Below, piece by piece: positions 12,101 through 23,299 of a stretch of 64,000 bases of DNA. The stretch is from Tetranychus cinnabarinus (taxonomy: Eukaryota > Arthropoda > Arachnida > Trombidiformes > Tetranychidae). Each line of letters begins with the position of its first letter. Positions within the stretch are counted from its first letter, which is position 1. Below the pieces are notes generated by a model, which saw only the letters and a program-made list of their open reading frames with translations, did no database searches and was not told the DNA's origin. The position numbers and the translations under genes were made by a program. The stretch is taken from contig WHVY01000001.1 in assembly GCA_022266195.1 (NCBI GenBank), positions 15,810,001 to 15,874,000 on the forward strand, in the 5' to 3' direction.

Positions 12101-15100
12101 CTTGAAACTGAAAGATGAACGAGAAAAATATTGATCTTTCAGGTTAAAAGGATAATGATGAGGAAAAGGATTTCCCTTCAATGACAATGAGAGATCAAAG
12201 ATGAACAATTCAACCTCATTTCATGTAAGTCACTGAATCTTCATTTTCGTCATTAATCTATTCTTGAATCTTTTTCACATTATTTTATGCAAAAATTTCC
12301 ACTCATTTGAAAGCTTTTTTTTTAATTAGAAAACAAGATTTTCAAGAAAAAATGATTCAGATTTTAATCAGTTGTATTTGCATTTTCAGCAAGTCGACTA
12401 GAGGCTGAAGAGTCATTGAGGCGTTCAGTGTTTTATTTCAGTTCTGAATCGTTCAAGTTTTCCGATTTTTTCTTGGATTTTGTTTCTTCTATTAATGGTC
12501 ATTGATTGATGATCAATTATCAATTGCTACAAACCTGATAACCCAATAAAATTTGATGAATTCAAGGTTAGTAAAAGGAAATCTTTTTGTTTCAAAAAAT
12601 CAGGAAAATGGGAAACATTTCAACAAAACGTTTGACAATTAACTAAATATTGGAATGGAAGTCGGATTCTTTTGTTTCATGTCAATGCCAGGAAAATGAA
12701 CAATTAAACCTTTTAACCTGACAGGATGAAATTTTTATATAACCTTTTATCTTAGGCAGACATCTTAATCAGGCTTGTGTTGATGAGACAAGCTTTTCAT
12801 CAAATTGGCTTCAAATGATGAATAAAAGTGATCATATTTTGGGAAATTTATTTAACAGCAAAATGATTATTAATAGTTTGTTACAATGCTGATGAAAATA
12901 GTAATCATCAATTTAATAATGTTGACCTTATCAGGTTTCATCATTGTTCACATTTTCTCAGGCCAAGAGGCTTGGTATAACGGGTTGACTAAACGCTTAA
13001 GGTTGCCACAACAAATGGGTTGATTCACAGAGGTTGCATTGTTGAAGACTAAAGTTGATTTTATTCAATTAAGTGTCTCATTAGTACTTGTTTTGTCATT
13101 AACAGGGTTTAGTTGAGCACCAATCATGCTAAATGAGTTAACTGTCCATGGCTTATATCAGACCTACCAATGGTAGACAGTAAAGTGATAATCGATAATC
13201 ATTACTAAATGGTATTTGAACAGAAAAGTAAATATTTAAATGAATAACTGATTTGGTTAATGTTGATTGTGGTACATAATAACAGTTGAACCTTTTAATG
13301 GATTCCTTGCTCAGTTGATATTGTTACGAGAGTTTTGTTTTCCTCTTTTTGCTTTGCTTTGGTCGATTCAATTGCGTTTGTTTCATCAATTATCATCACC
13401 CTCAACATGGAGTAGGTGTTTGTTTGTCTTTAACTAAACAAGTTGAGGTGAGTTGCAAGAGATTCAATGAAAGAATAGAAAAGGAACCCGAAAAAAGGTT
13501 AAAATAGGAGAAGCAGGAAGATGGTGACTTGATGATTGAAAAAGCATTTGATGGTCATTAACTTAATCCAGTTGTATTAAAGTTTTGACTAAACCAGGGT
13601 TGGTTTCATCACTAAAGGTCACTATCAATAATAATACTATTTGTCTTTATTACCTTTATAGCCATTATTAAATTGATATTTCAATGGTCTTCAAGCTCAA
13701 AATCAATGGTAAACCAGCAAATAAATGCTTCTATTTTTTTGGTCTCCAATGGTAATTGTTTCATTAGTTAGCAGCATTTTTGCCCTTTTTATTTCAAAAT
13801 TAATCGTCAAATAAATCGTTTTATCCCTCTTTCGTGTTCATCATTTCACACAAATTGTTAGGTATAAAATTTCAAAATCACCGAGAGGCTAATCATGATA
13901 GTTGAGGCCTTTGCTTTGCAAAAATCAAGAACGCAAATTTGATTGTTTTTTAACATTAACAGCAATTTGTTACATTAACAATTAGAACCAGATTCAAAGA
14001 GGAGCAAATGAACCTAGAGCCATCTGGATGACTTAAATGTAACTTTTTTAAAGTGAACTGGAGTTAAATTTTTATTGTAATTGATATCCATTAAATGGAT
14101 TCCATTTTTATTAGCATAAATTGTTAAGTCAAGATTGGTAAATTTGATCATTAATTACGACAAAGCTTTGATTTTAAAAGTTAAAAAAGACTATTTTCGA
14201 TCAAATTCTGTCTAAATAGCAATGAGATTAAATGCAGTGACATTTTTTGAGCATAAAGACTGTCAAAAGTGGCTCTTTCTGAAAAGATAAAGTCAATATT
14301 AGTTAATGAACAAGTTTTCAGTGTAAATACTAATTGTAAAAGGTAAACCAACAATGTAATATCAATTGTGATGACTACGTTATTTATATCGTGCTAAATA
14401 TTGCCATTTAGACTGTTGATTGCTACCTGATTGGAATTACAATAAACCTGGGAAAACCTATTTCATTGAATCAAGTTCTACCTGATTTTAAGACAATCTA
14501 TCCATCGATTTATTTCAAATCATCTTATTAATTCCATAGTTTGCTCAAATTACTTATTGTAGATGATTCTGCTAATCGTGATTGTATCAATATCAATGTA
14601 ATAACCGAAAGAATAATAAAGATGACCAGAAAAAAATGTAACAAAAAAGTCCAATTTTTTCAAGTTAACCAACAAGGTTTGGGTTACTTTGAGGGTTATT
14701 TAATCAATAATCACAATCAATCTCATTTAACTGTAAATATTGAAATTAATGTGTTTTTATACAATGAAAGTGAATTGAGATGAAAACATAATTCAAAATC
14801 TATCTTTGTGTTCATCTTACAATTAGACTGTGAGATGCTTTAGGAAATGTTAAAGGTTGAAATGACAATACAATCAAGAGATTTACATAATGTAGTGGAC
14901 ATTATTTTTAACCTGACAAATACATTGTTATTTGGACAAACAATTATCATAATAGCTGAATTATTTCCACATGAATAACAATTTCTTTTTCTTTCATCTC
15001 CTTGAGGCTTTCTTTTCGTCATCTTTTTCATTACAATCAGCTTATTCAGTTACTATTTTAATCAGCAAATCTTCAACCAGCCAAGCATCTGATCCGGAAA

Positions 15101-16220
15101 AGGCGAAAAATGACTTCTCTGGTGCTACCAATGTTGATACTTCAGGAATTGATCTTGGCAACGATGGAGCTACAGAATGGCTACTGCTCATCATATCAAC
15201 AATTGTCTGATTGTTATTTAACCTTTTGGCCTTCTGTAGCTGATCCAAAAATCAGTCCAATGTTGATTGTGTCTTTATCTGTCTTTGTGTCTTGTGATTA
15301 TATGTCTTTGGTTTAACCATAATCATCCTTGCTCTGGGTTTTGCTGTTAGATATTTAATGAATTGTAAATAAGGCAGAAATTAGTGATGATACAATGAAA
15401 ACATCTCAATTGAAGCAAGATGCGGTCACTTTTCAATTAATAACTTGATCCAATACTTACCATATTTATCATCAGTACCTACATGTGTTCAACGGATCAT
15501 TTATGAGACAAGTTCACATCTTTACTTTTCGACTTTTCAATTCAGCAATCAGAAATCCATTGATTAGGTTACAATATCATGGGTTAATGACCGTTCTGCT
15601 GTTTATCCTGGAATTGAAACTGGAAAAGGAAAAATAAAAACGGTTATTGATCAGAAATTATCATGAAAATTGTATTAACACCGATAATTGTTATATTGGT
15701 TAGCAAAGAGTTCAATTTAACGTAACATCAGGAAAAGTTGGGCGCTAATCGATTTGATAGTGACTGGTGAAGATTTATTGAAATCATAACATTGAAACAG
15801 AGCAAAATAGAGTTCAGTTAAGCTGCATGAAACTAACTCATATTCAGATTCATTTGCATCCTCGATTTTAAGCTCAAACTCTTTTCTTTAAAAGACTTTG
15901 GTTAAAAGCTTAAAAGATTAACGAATCAGGAATAAATCTGGTTCACAGGTTCTGACCAGTTTCACCAATCTCTGAACCTTTGAGGAGGGACCAAAATTTC
16001 AGATGAAAGGTCTAGGGACTTGGTATGGGAACTTTACTTTTCATCGAGTTGTCACTAGAAATGTCAACAGTTTCAAGACAAATTGTAAAACGTCAATCTG
16101 ACTGAATTTTGAGACCATATGTGATGAATACATTGTGTTAATTGTGATAGTTGCCAATATCTGATTTGTATTTTTTAACCTATTAAAATCCATTTCATTA
16201 ACGAAAGTCATACCTGTTTA
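9147..16220. other. Long intergenic stretch, no convincing gene
   Basis: Apart from the GCCAT pair, about 7 kb of AT-rich sequence with no recognisable protein, RNA gene or transposon. Open frames at 9816-10049 (-), 14541-14783 (+) and 14971-15248 (both strands) are short and resemble nothing I know. A stretch at 12391-12505 (+) follows a plausible acceptor and is open for about 37 codons, but has no partner exon. A loose similarity between 15950-16020 and 26945-26995 suggests an old dispersed repeat. Confidence 0.5.
9511..9543. promoter_or_regulatory. Inverted pair of PHO/YY1-like GCCAT sites upstream of the SEA-domain gene
   Basis: AAGATGGCG at 9511-9519 and CGCCATCT at 9536-9543 face each other about 370 bp upstream of the minus-strand start codon. 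Both contain the GCCAT core recognised by YY1/Pleiohomeotic. The surrounding 60 bases are unusually GC-rich for this window, which fits a promoter. Promoter function is inferred. Confidence 0.35.
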
Positions 16221-16836
16221 TTGGAGACAATGCTTTTAATTATCATGATTATCATTTCACTGACACCATTGAGTTTACAAGAATGCCACCGATTTAAGTT
16301 TCAGGAACATATTGAATCAAGTTTCAGTCTATCTGATTCCATCCGAGACATGTGTAATAAAAAAGGACGAATTGTTGATTACTCTTCACAATTGATTAAA
16401 AAACCTGGTCCGCCAATTTTCAATGTGACCTTCCAATGTTGTGGTAAGCATATTTCGTAGCAATCAAAAATGCACGATTGTGTGTTCAGATGTTACTTTA
16501 TATTGACTTCAAATTCTCTTTCTTTTAGCTCCGTCATATTGCCTCAGCGATCACGATTGTCCAATCAATTTCAATTGTAAAAACGGAATCTGCTCAGTTG
16601 CTGAATGCGAATTCACCGAGGAGCCGGAAATTTTATGGCAAGAGGGCCAAGAATGTTTGATTGACGATGATTGCTCCTTTTATATATTACCATATGATTC
16701 AGATAATTGGAAATGTCTTCCTGATCCGCGGTGTTCCCATGGTAAAAATTGTGCTGATAGTAACAAATTTTGTAAAAGGTGTCCAACAGGTTACATAGAT
16801 GCCGATCCAGAACGGTTCACAGATGGTAATGTTTAA
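16221..16836 (+). CDS. Small secreted cysteine-rich protein
   Basis: Two exons: 16221-16443 and 16529-16836, joined in phase 1 across an 85-bp GT-AG intron. The first exon starts with a signal peptide (METMLLIIMIIISLTPLSLQ), cleaved before a Glu-Cys pair. The predicted protein is about 176 aa, and its mature part has about 16 cysteines. Exon 2 contains a CLSDHDCPINFNCKNGICS block, spaced like EB-module, knottin or Dickkopf-type repeats. The second half repeats a looser C-rich pattern. A donor-like GTAATG sits just before the stop, and an acceptor at 16895 would replace the last residues with an alternative 18-residue tail; I favour the shorter form. The function is unknown. Extracellular, possibly salivary or venom-like, is only a guess from secretion and cysteine density. 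Confidence 0.6.
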
Positions 16837-17222
16837 ATAAAACAAGTTTACGGATGCTTGAAATGTGAAGATACTTTGTGAACTCTTCCAGTCGCCAAAA
16901 GACCACAGCAATCTGGTACTTCACGGTTTCGTTACTTTACGTTATGATCCAAAGTCTTTCGAAAAGCTACGACTGGAAGTCTCAAATGGAGACCTGTTAG
17001 AGTTTTGTGAGATCTTAATCTTGATATGCTGGTCTCGCTATTTAGTAAATCGATTTGCTTCAAGGAAAGAAAAGAACGCAATCCAGATAAGAAACCCAAA
17101 CTCGAAGGTGGCAGTCATTGAAATCACAAATAAATAAGAAACCATGCTTCCAGTGTCTGTATGATGATGAAAGAAACATAGGAATTAGCAAGGAATTGTT
17201 GGAGTTGAAGTTCAATACTTAC

Positions 17223-17545
17223 CTTTTGCCATTGAGGTTGTTACTTCGCCCAGATAATCAAGTAAAATGTCAACAGAAAAGTGAAACTCCCGATACAGAA
17301 TTGTTGTAATTCATCTTCATCAGAAGATAACCATTCAATAAAGGAACGATGTTCAATCGATATGATGAATTTAAATTGGCAAATATCACAATTTAAAATT
17401 TTGGTAGCTGATATCCATTTTGATAGGCAAGATGAATGGCAATAGGCAAGTTCACCAACACAGTTACATGGCTGTATCAACGGACAATCATTAGAGGAAG
17501 TTGCTAAACAACGATTGAAATCCTTATGCCTTGCTAAAGTATAAA
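17223..17545 (-). pseudogene. RING-CH (MARCH-type) E3 ligase fragment, copy 1
   Basis: The minus strand reads a RING-variant finger core: a Pro-Cys-x-Cys pair, a GELAYCHSSCLSKW block supplying the His-x2-Cys ligands, then CDIC about nine residues later, matching the second half of C4HC3 RINGv domains of MARCH ligases. The first zinc pair, expected as CxxC, reads Phe-Asn-Arg-Cys, so one ligand is lost. After the finger the frame meets a stop (TAA) about 18 bases before a good GTAAGT donor at 17222, so the exon cannot be read through. No partner exons were found. A MARCH ligase would be a membrane ubiquitin ligase; this copy is probably dead. Confidence 0.6.
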
Positions 17546-17782
17546 AACGCAGGCTGGTAAGTTAGCCAGTGCCATACAGTTCCATACTATGGTAACCGAG
17601 TTAAATTGTTTAAAAATATTTCGATAAGCTCCGGATGGAAGTTTTGAATGGATCCAGATAAGAAAAGGAATGGCAGCATTTAAATGAATAATAAACCATG
17701 CTTTCAGTTTCTGTAAATGATGATGAAAGAAAGGGTAGGAATTAGCAAGGAATTGTCATATGGTTTAAAGGTCAATACTTAC

Positions 17783-18005
17783 CTTTTGTTATTGAGGTTG
17801 TTACTTCGCCCAGATAATTAAGTAAGATTCCAACAGATACAGATACAGCCTCCGATACAGAATTGGGGAAATTTTCAATAAATATGATGAATTTAAATTG
17901 AATCACAAATTTTGGTCCTGATAACTATTTTCATTGGCAAGATAAATGGCAATAGGCAAGTTACAGAGTACAACAAATTACAGGGCTGCTTTAACGGACA
18001 AGCAT
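17783..18005 (-). pseudogene. RING-CH (MARCH-type) fragment, copy 2, more decayed
   Basis: Tandem relative of the fragment at 17223-17545, with the same donor at 17782 and the remnants CPLKQPCN and a frameshifted Leu-Pro-Ile-Ala-like stretch in place of the histidine block. The frame is broken by indels. It ends close to 18067, where the region duplicated at the left edge of the window begins. Confidence 0.55.
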
Positions 18006-19364
18006 ACAAGGCTGTTGTTAATCAAATACGAACGATATTTTCAGGCTCTGGCTTAGAAATGGTCTCCGTCATGTCAAGGATAATTTAACACCAGCAAGGA
18101 AAATTCATTAAAATTAACTCGATAGTTAAGAAATATAAGACAAAAGCAATAGGTAAACAGAAACAAAGGATTATGTAGAGCCAAAGAAAACAAAAAAATT
18201 GTTTTGACTCATCAGTTTGGTAAGAGAGCAACATGTTTCTTTATGCCTTTAAAACTGTTATGTTTTGTTATTCAATGTGTTTGCTTTCGCAAATTAATTT
18301 AATTTTTGTGTTTTTTATATTTTTCTAGTTTTTAACTATAGACTTTTATTTATAAAAAGCCATACTTCGAAGTAGTTCGAATGATTTTAGCTTGTTCTTC
18401 CTGTTTTAAAATTCTAACTGACGTTTTCGTTTTTTCTTCGCAGCTTCACAGTTTTTATCAAAGAAATTTGGAACAATTTTAAAAAAGATGATTAAAGACT
18501 TATCCATTTGACTTAGAAAGGTAAGTAACAGTGTCCTGATTTGAGTGTATTTGCGCAAATAATTAGGTGATAATGATGATGATGATCCCAAATATCCAAT
18601 CGGATTAGATTAAGAAGAAAGGATTTCAAATGGAAAAGAATGTTCAAGATTTAGTGTTTTTTTCCCCACTTCTCTTCACTTTCTATTATTCCGTTTGTTT
18701 AATCATTTGATTTGTTAACTTGACCAATCAGTGATTGAAATAAAACCCCAATGGATGTTTAAATTATTGTGATGTAGTCATAATCACCTTGACCACCAAA
18801 TTGCATCGATCTGTGAGTCAATGTATTCTTGGTGACCTTACGTCAATGATTCCCAATCATCATCGTCATAATCATCAGCTAAACCTTCCACCAAAATCAT
18901 ATTATTATGTCACTAAATTGTTTATTATTATATTGTACCCTATTTTATCATTTACATACTAGATTTGACTAGGAATCAAGGAACTTAACCCAGTGTCATT
19001 CTCAACAAATCCTCCTGATGTTTTAAATTTTTTAATCCAACAAGTGATTTTATTGGTGCAGGACTACCCCTCATTTTTTTAAAGGATATATCATCATCCA
19101 TCATCATTTGAACACACAAAGAACCAAAAAGACATCAATCCACAAAACCAAGTTTTAGAGGCGTTCTTTTTAACCAACTTGACGATTTTACTTTTCATTT
19201 TACTGTGAAGGAGGAAATTTTAATTTTTTTTCCGGATAAGAATAAACTTTGGTTGCCGAAAATCAAAAGGTCAAAAGAGGATAGAAAACACGAGTAGTCG
19301 GCATTTCAATACTTGGAATTTACCTTTCTCCTGTAATGGTGGAGATTTTTATCACCTTAACAAG
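18006..19364 (+). other. Upstream region of TIS11; source of the duplication at 1-1135
   Basis: Non-coding. It contains the blocks also found at 1-500 (see the pseudogene entry). It should hold the TIS11 promoter and 5' UTR, but I cannot point to a TATA box or start site. The open frame at 18406-18591 (-) looks random. Confidence 0.6.
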
Positions 19365-20195
19365 ATGATTACAGTACCAAGAAATCCTTATCATGTTCGT
19401 GTTCAATCTCGCTCTTCAAGCCCAGAGTCTTACTCGTCCATTTCTCAGATGGGCGATTACGGTGATATGGACTCATTCAAGTCTACACTACCAACTAAGC
19501 TTTATAATCATTATGATCAAGTCTGTTTTAATAATATCATCAGTGAATCTAGTCACCTCCATATTAATCATAATCATACCTCACCTTCTCTCAACAACAT
19601 CACCAACCACAACAGTAATAATAATCACCACCCTCTTCAACGAAACAACCATCAAAATCACGTAAATAGTCAGCATAATAATCATGAGTCTGATCATCAA
19701 CGAACACCATGCACCATTTCCCGGTCCTATTCATCTAATTCGTCCCTGGCCTCGAATGATTCTTTCAAAGATAAACGTCGATTACCAATGCCCCCAAAGG
19801 GACATATCATGTATCACCCATCTCGTTACAAGACGGAGCTTTGTCGACAATGGGAAGAACTTGGCTATTGTGAATATGATGATAGATGTCTTTTTGCCCA
19901 TGGAATTTATGAGCTCAAACCATTACCTAATCGTCATCCCAAGTACAAAACAGAAAAATGCTCAGCATTCCATGATCAAGGTTTTTGTTCATTTGGACCT
20001 CGATGTAGTTTTATCCATTCCAAAGTTGATCCTGCCGATCTTTTAGAAAAAGTTCTCACCAACTTACCCAAAATTCCAATGCCTGAGAATCCTGAGGATA
20101 AAGAGAATATCAATACAATTGTAGAGCCTGATGATGACGATCGTTTACCCATTTTCAAAAAGATCGCTCCTTCAACGGGCTCAATTTCTGGTTGA
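19365..20195 (+). CDS. Tis11: TIS11/tristetraprolin-family CCCH zinc finger protein
   Basis: A 276-aa protein in one exon. It has two tandem C-x8-C-x5-C-x3-H fingers (C160/C169/C175/H179 and C199/C208/C214/H218), each preceded by the family lead-in YKTELC or YKTEKC and separated by 19 residues, diagnostic of TTP/ZFP36/TIS11. Family members bind UAUUUA-type AU-rich elements in 3' UTRs in the cytoplasm and recruit deadenylases to destroy the mRNA. The N-terminal 120 residues are Ser-, His- and Asn-rich and low complexity. A Ser-rich patch with RSYSSNSSLASNDSF (120-134) resembles 14-3-3/kinase target regions of the family. The C-terminus is short and acidic (DDDD), and I do not see a clear NOT1-binding tail. 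The ATG is the first of the frame. AU-rich motifs follow the stop, consistent with autoregulation. A decayed copy lies at 1-1135. Confidence 0.95.
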   Translation: MITVPRNPYHVRVQSRSSSPESYSSISQMGDYGDMDSFKSTLPTKLYNHYDQVCFNNIISESSHLHINHNHTSPSLNNITNHNSNNNHHPLQRNNHQNHVNSQHNNHESDHQRTPCTISRSYSSNSSLASNDSFKDKRRLPMPPKGHIMYHPSRYKTELCRQWEELGYCEYDDRCLFAHGIYELKPLPNRHPKYKTEKCSAFHDQGFCSFGPRCSFIHSKVDPADLLEKVLTNLPKIPMPENPEDKENINTIVEPDDDDRLPIFKKIAPSTGSISG

Positions 20196-20208
20196 TTGGT
20201 TAAGGAGA

Positions 20209-20375
20209 TATTTATATTTATATATATATGTATAAGAGTTAAAAGAAAAGGTCATTTCCTATGTCAGTCATTACGAGAAATCGATTTGTTTCAAACAGCA
20301 GTTCAAAGTTAATTCACATTTTTGTTTTAAGTAATTTTTATCAAAGAAAAAAAAATCATCTTTATATATAGTCAT
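20209..20375 (+). promoter_or_regulatory. AU-rich elements in the TIS11 3' UTR
   Basis: Two overlapping TATTTAT heptamers (20209-20215 and 20215-20221) start 14 bases after the stop codon. More AU-rich sequence with an ATTTATA follows at 20360-20380. UAUUUAU is the established binding site of TTP-family double fingers, so the gene probably represses its own mRNA. Confidence 0.6.
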
Positions 20376-21636
20376 TTATATTTCATATACACATCAATCC
20401 ACCCCTTTAATGATTTCATTGTGAATTAAATTTCACTCATTGTTATCCACTCTTTATAATCGTGATTTAAATTTCATAAACAAAGTTTATATTAGTTACA
20501 AAAAATTGAAATTTAACGATAAAAGAAATTGTTTATTTTTCTATACTATCAATTCTCTATTCTTTTCAATCCAAAAATCTCAACAAGCAATGATTTTCCA
20601 ATAATCTATTTGACTAGTAGCTCGATTGTTGGTACCTTCATTCATTTGATTATTCAATTTAGTTCATTCACGGTCACTTAGACTCAAATCAAGAAGCTGG
20701 CCTAAGAATCAAGGTTAGGTGGTCCTGTCAAATGGTGTTTTAAGTAAATTACAACCAAAATAAGGAAGGATTAGATGATAATACAGCAAAAAGAACGATA
20801 AAAACCTTGCTCTCATTCAGTAAATAACATTTGTTTTGGTATCTTGCTCCGTGTTGGTCACTTTGATCATCTTTTGATGATTAACTTCATCCTTTTATTT
20901 GAAACTTTATTGATTAGGTGCATGAGAACTTGAACCGATTTAGATAATGGTAATTTTATGAGATTTTATAATTCCATCGTCGGTTGATCTCCAATGGGAT
21001 TAACAGGTAATAGTTTACATGATATCCGTAAAGCATTGCAAAAAAGAAACAGATAACTAGCCTTGAGACAATCAGAATCAATTTAATTACCAAAGAATGA
21101 AGGTTAATCATCATTGATTTAGAAACAGTATATAAATATGAAGAAAGGTTCACATATAATAAAGTGAGTTTTAATTACAAGGGCAATCAGACTGCCTGAG
21201 GATTAATTTTGTTGTCCGTAAAAGTCGACAAAACTTTGAATACAACATAGTGATTAAAGTTAATGATTTTATTTACATTATGTTGAATCATAATCATAAA
21301 AAAATAAATTATTTACAGAGACAGCAATTAAGAAGTTACAAGAAAAGATAAACATCAGTTTGACATAAGACTCGATCAGCTTAATACATAATTATGCATA
21401 AACCGTGCGTCCAGTCAAATCGATTCATGTTTAAATGAAAATTCTTTGAAGAATCTGAAAGGAGAGAACTTTAATTTGAATTTGGGTGACTCTACCCTTC
21501 AAATCAAAAGGAAATTCGTGATCTAACAGCGGTGAATACAATTCGATACCATTGAAAAATTAACATATTTCATGGACATTGAATAACATCGGTGGTCGTT
21601 GACATTCTTGACAATTGCTTGCTCCAATAAACTGCA
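20376..21636. other. Intergenic between TIS11 and a convergent gene
   Basis: AT-rich. It carries the 3' ends of the two convergent genes. The open frame at 20956-21153 (-) has no supporting feature. Confidence 0.5.
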
Positions 21637-23299
21637 TTAAGCTACAAGGCGCGATGCAATTGAAACTACAGGACCAATTAAGAACCGTTTTTCGAGTTCA
21701 ATTTTTTCAGGTGGGTTGATTGACCTCAACTTTCCCATTATTTGAGGAATCTGACTGTCACAAGAGTCCAGAGATGTCCATTTACCGCAACCAAGATCCA
21801 GAACATCTTTAGCTATATTGTCAACGATGGTCCTTTCAAGGAAAAAAAAGAAAAAATATTTAACATTCTCAATCTTAAAGAATCTGTCAGTCAATACATT
21901 GACTACAGTCAGTGAATGAAGTTTCAACAGTTGAATGGCCTAAGCTCTTTATGACTTCCTTGATATATAATATTATATAATAAATCTGTAAAGGAAGAGT
22001 TGACCGGAGAAACTTGATTTCTAAATAGTAACCCAGCATTTATCATGCCTTGATAAAAGCAAGATACCAATGAAACAACATTTATTTAACTGTTAAATTA
22101 TGTTGATAATAATTACCTGATCAATCTAACGGTCGAATCCGGTGATTTTGAGCAATGGTGACGAACCAAGTCAATTGTTTGGTTATAAATTAAGTGAAAT
22201 GTACAACACAAAGTTGATAAGAGATCATCATCATGAATATTAGCTGAAATATAGTCAAGTCGACGGAATCCATGTTCCAATGAGTTGTAAAATATTTTTG
22301 AAGTCTCCGGAGTAACACATTCTAGATGTTTCAAGATTTCTGAAGGGTAGAAGAAATAAAAATGTATTAATAAAAACTGATAAACTTACATGTATAAGAT
22401 GAGATGTCAACTGTTTTAAACAGTTAATGACAAATGGTTCAGCTAAAATAGGCAAAAAGTAAAGGGTGTTGCTCTAAACATCTTTAAACAGGTATGAGAC
22501 AGGCAAAACAAAGTTCAATAGCAAACGATAATAATCATGTCATCATAAAATTCAGCAATTTCATTTTACCAATTTAATAGACTTTAAAATTATCAATTTT
22601 TAATATTGTTTATCGTATTGTTTAGCAGCTGTTTATTAAGTAGCGTTAAAATAGCCATTGTAGTGTAAATAGCGATTATCCTTTAACTTACCGGCTCGAC
22701 CTTTGGTTGCGTCACAATACTCTTTAAGTGATTTTTTCCCTCCGTGTACAATTATGTTGAGAACTTGTCGAGGAAATGGCTTTAAACATTTACCATAGCG
22801 AGTGGCAACTTTCATTGCTGATTTACCGTGTCTGGAATATTACAATAGAATGGATTTGATTAATTTATGCTAAAAAATGAGGTAAGACAAAGGGTAAGGT
22901 ATAGATAAAGATGAAGTAGGATTCTTACTTGCAATATATTTGAAGTTCTGTTTCATTTCTTGGTATTATCAAATCTTCTCCAATCATAAACAATTTTTTG
23001 AAACTTTTATCTGCTTCGATCTCCATAGATATACATAATTCAGGATCTGGCTTGGACTTACTTTTCCGATATCTACCAAGTGAGCTGTCACCTCGTGATG
23101 AATTGGTTGAATCGATTGGGTTATGCTCGATCTCATCAATGTCTTCATCAAGAATGGCACTTTCCATGTTTCGATAAACTCTTTTCATCATCACCTCAGT
23201 CAGATTGACCGCTGATCGAGCTTCAATGGTTATACACAAGGTAAACACAGTAGCAAAGGTAGCAAACAATTGACAGTATTTCATTTTGTTGACTTTCAA
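21637..23299 (-). CDS. Secreted cysteine-containing protein, function unknown
   Basis: Five exons: 23299-22929, 22831-22692, 22442-22386, 22339-22117 and 21832-21637, giving 328 aa. The N-terminus is a signal peptide (residues 1 to about 27, ending IEARSA). An acidic/Ser-rich propeptide-like stretch follows, then a domain from about residue 85 with regularly spaced cysteines (LQIYCK, GKCLKPF, KEYCD, INCLK, ECVT, LCCTF, HHCSK, DLGCGKW, DSCD). The spacing is reminiscent of conserved, uncharacterised arthropod secreted proteins of the 27-kDa hemolymph glycoprotein type; this resemblance is from memory and moderate. Exons 1, 2, 4 and 5 use good GT-AG sites. The exon 3 donor must be the weak GTTTAT at 22385 to keep frame, since the better GTAAGT four bases earlier would put a stop at the start of exon 4. 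Start M1 or M6. Confidence 0.72.

Larger units (their letters stand above)
16895..18005. repeat. Diverged tandem duplication (about 570-bp unit)
   Basis: Sequence 16955-17490 is repeated, with indels, at 17605-17990. Matching anchors are 17125-17300 with 17695-17865 and 17370-17460 with 17890-17965. Both units contain a minus-strand RING-CH relic and the same GTAAGT donor. The second unit is the more degraded. Confidence 0.8.

Noticed and set aside
12391..12505. Open stretch after a good acceptor
   Set aside because: No upstream exon, no homology, only 37 codons.
14971..15248. Overlapping open frames on both strands, one with a hydrophobic C-terminus
   Set aside because: Neither has a clear start, partner exon or family resemblance; local composition explains them.
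15950..16020. Similarity to 26945-26995 upstream of the chitin-binding genes
   Set aside because: Short and gapped; could be an old repeat, but I could not show it by eye beyond about 50 bases.
19393..20046. Other-frame open frames over the TIS11 gene
   Set aside because: Shadows of a gene whose zinc fingers fix the frame.
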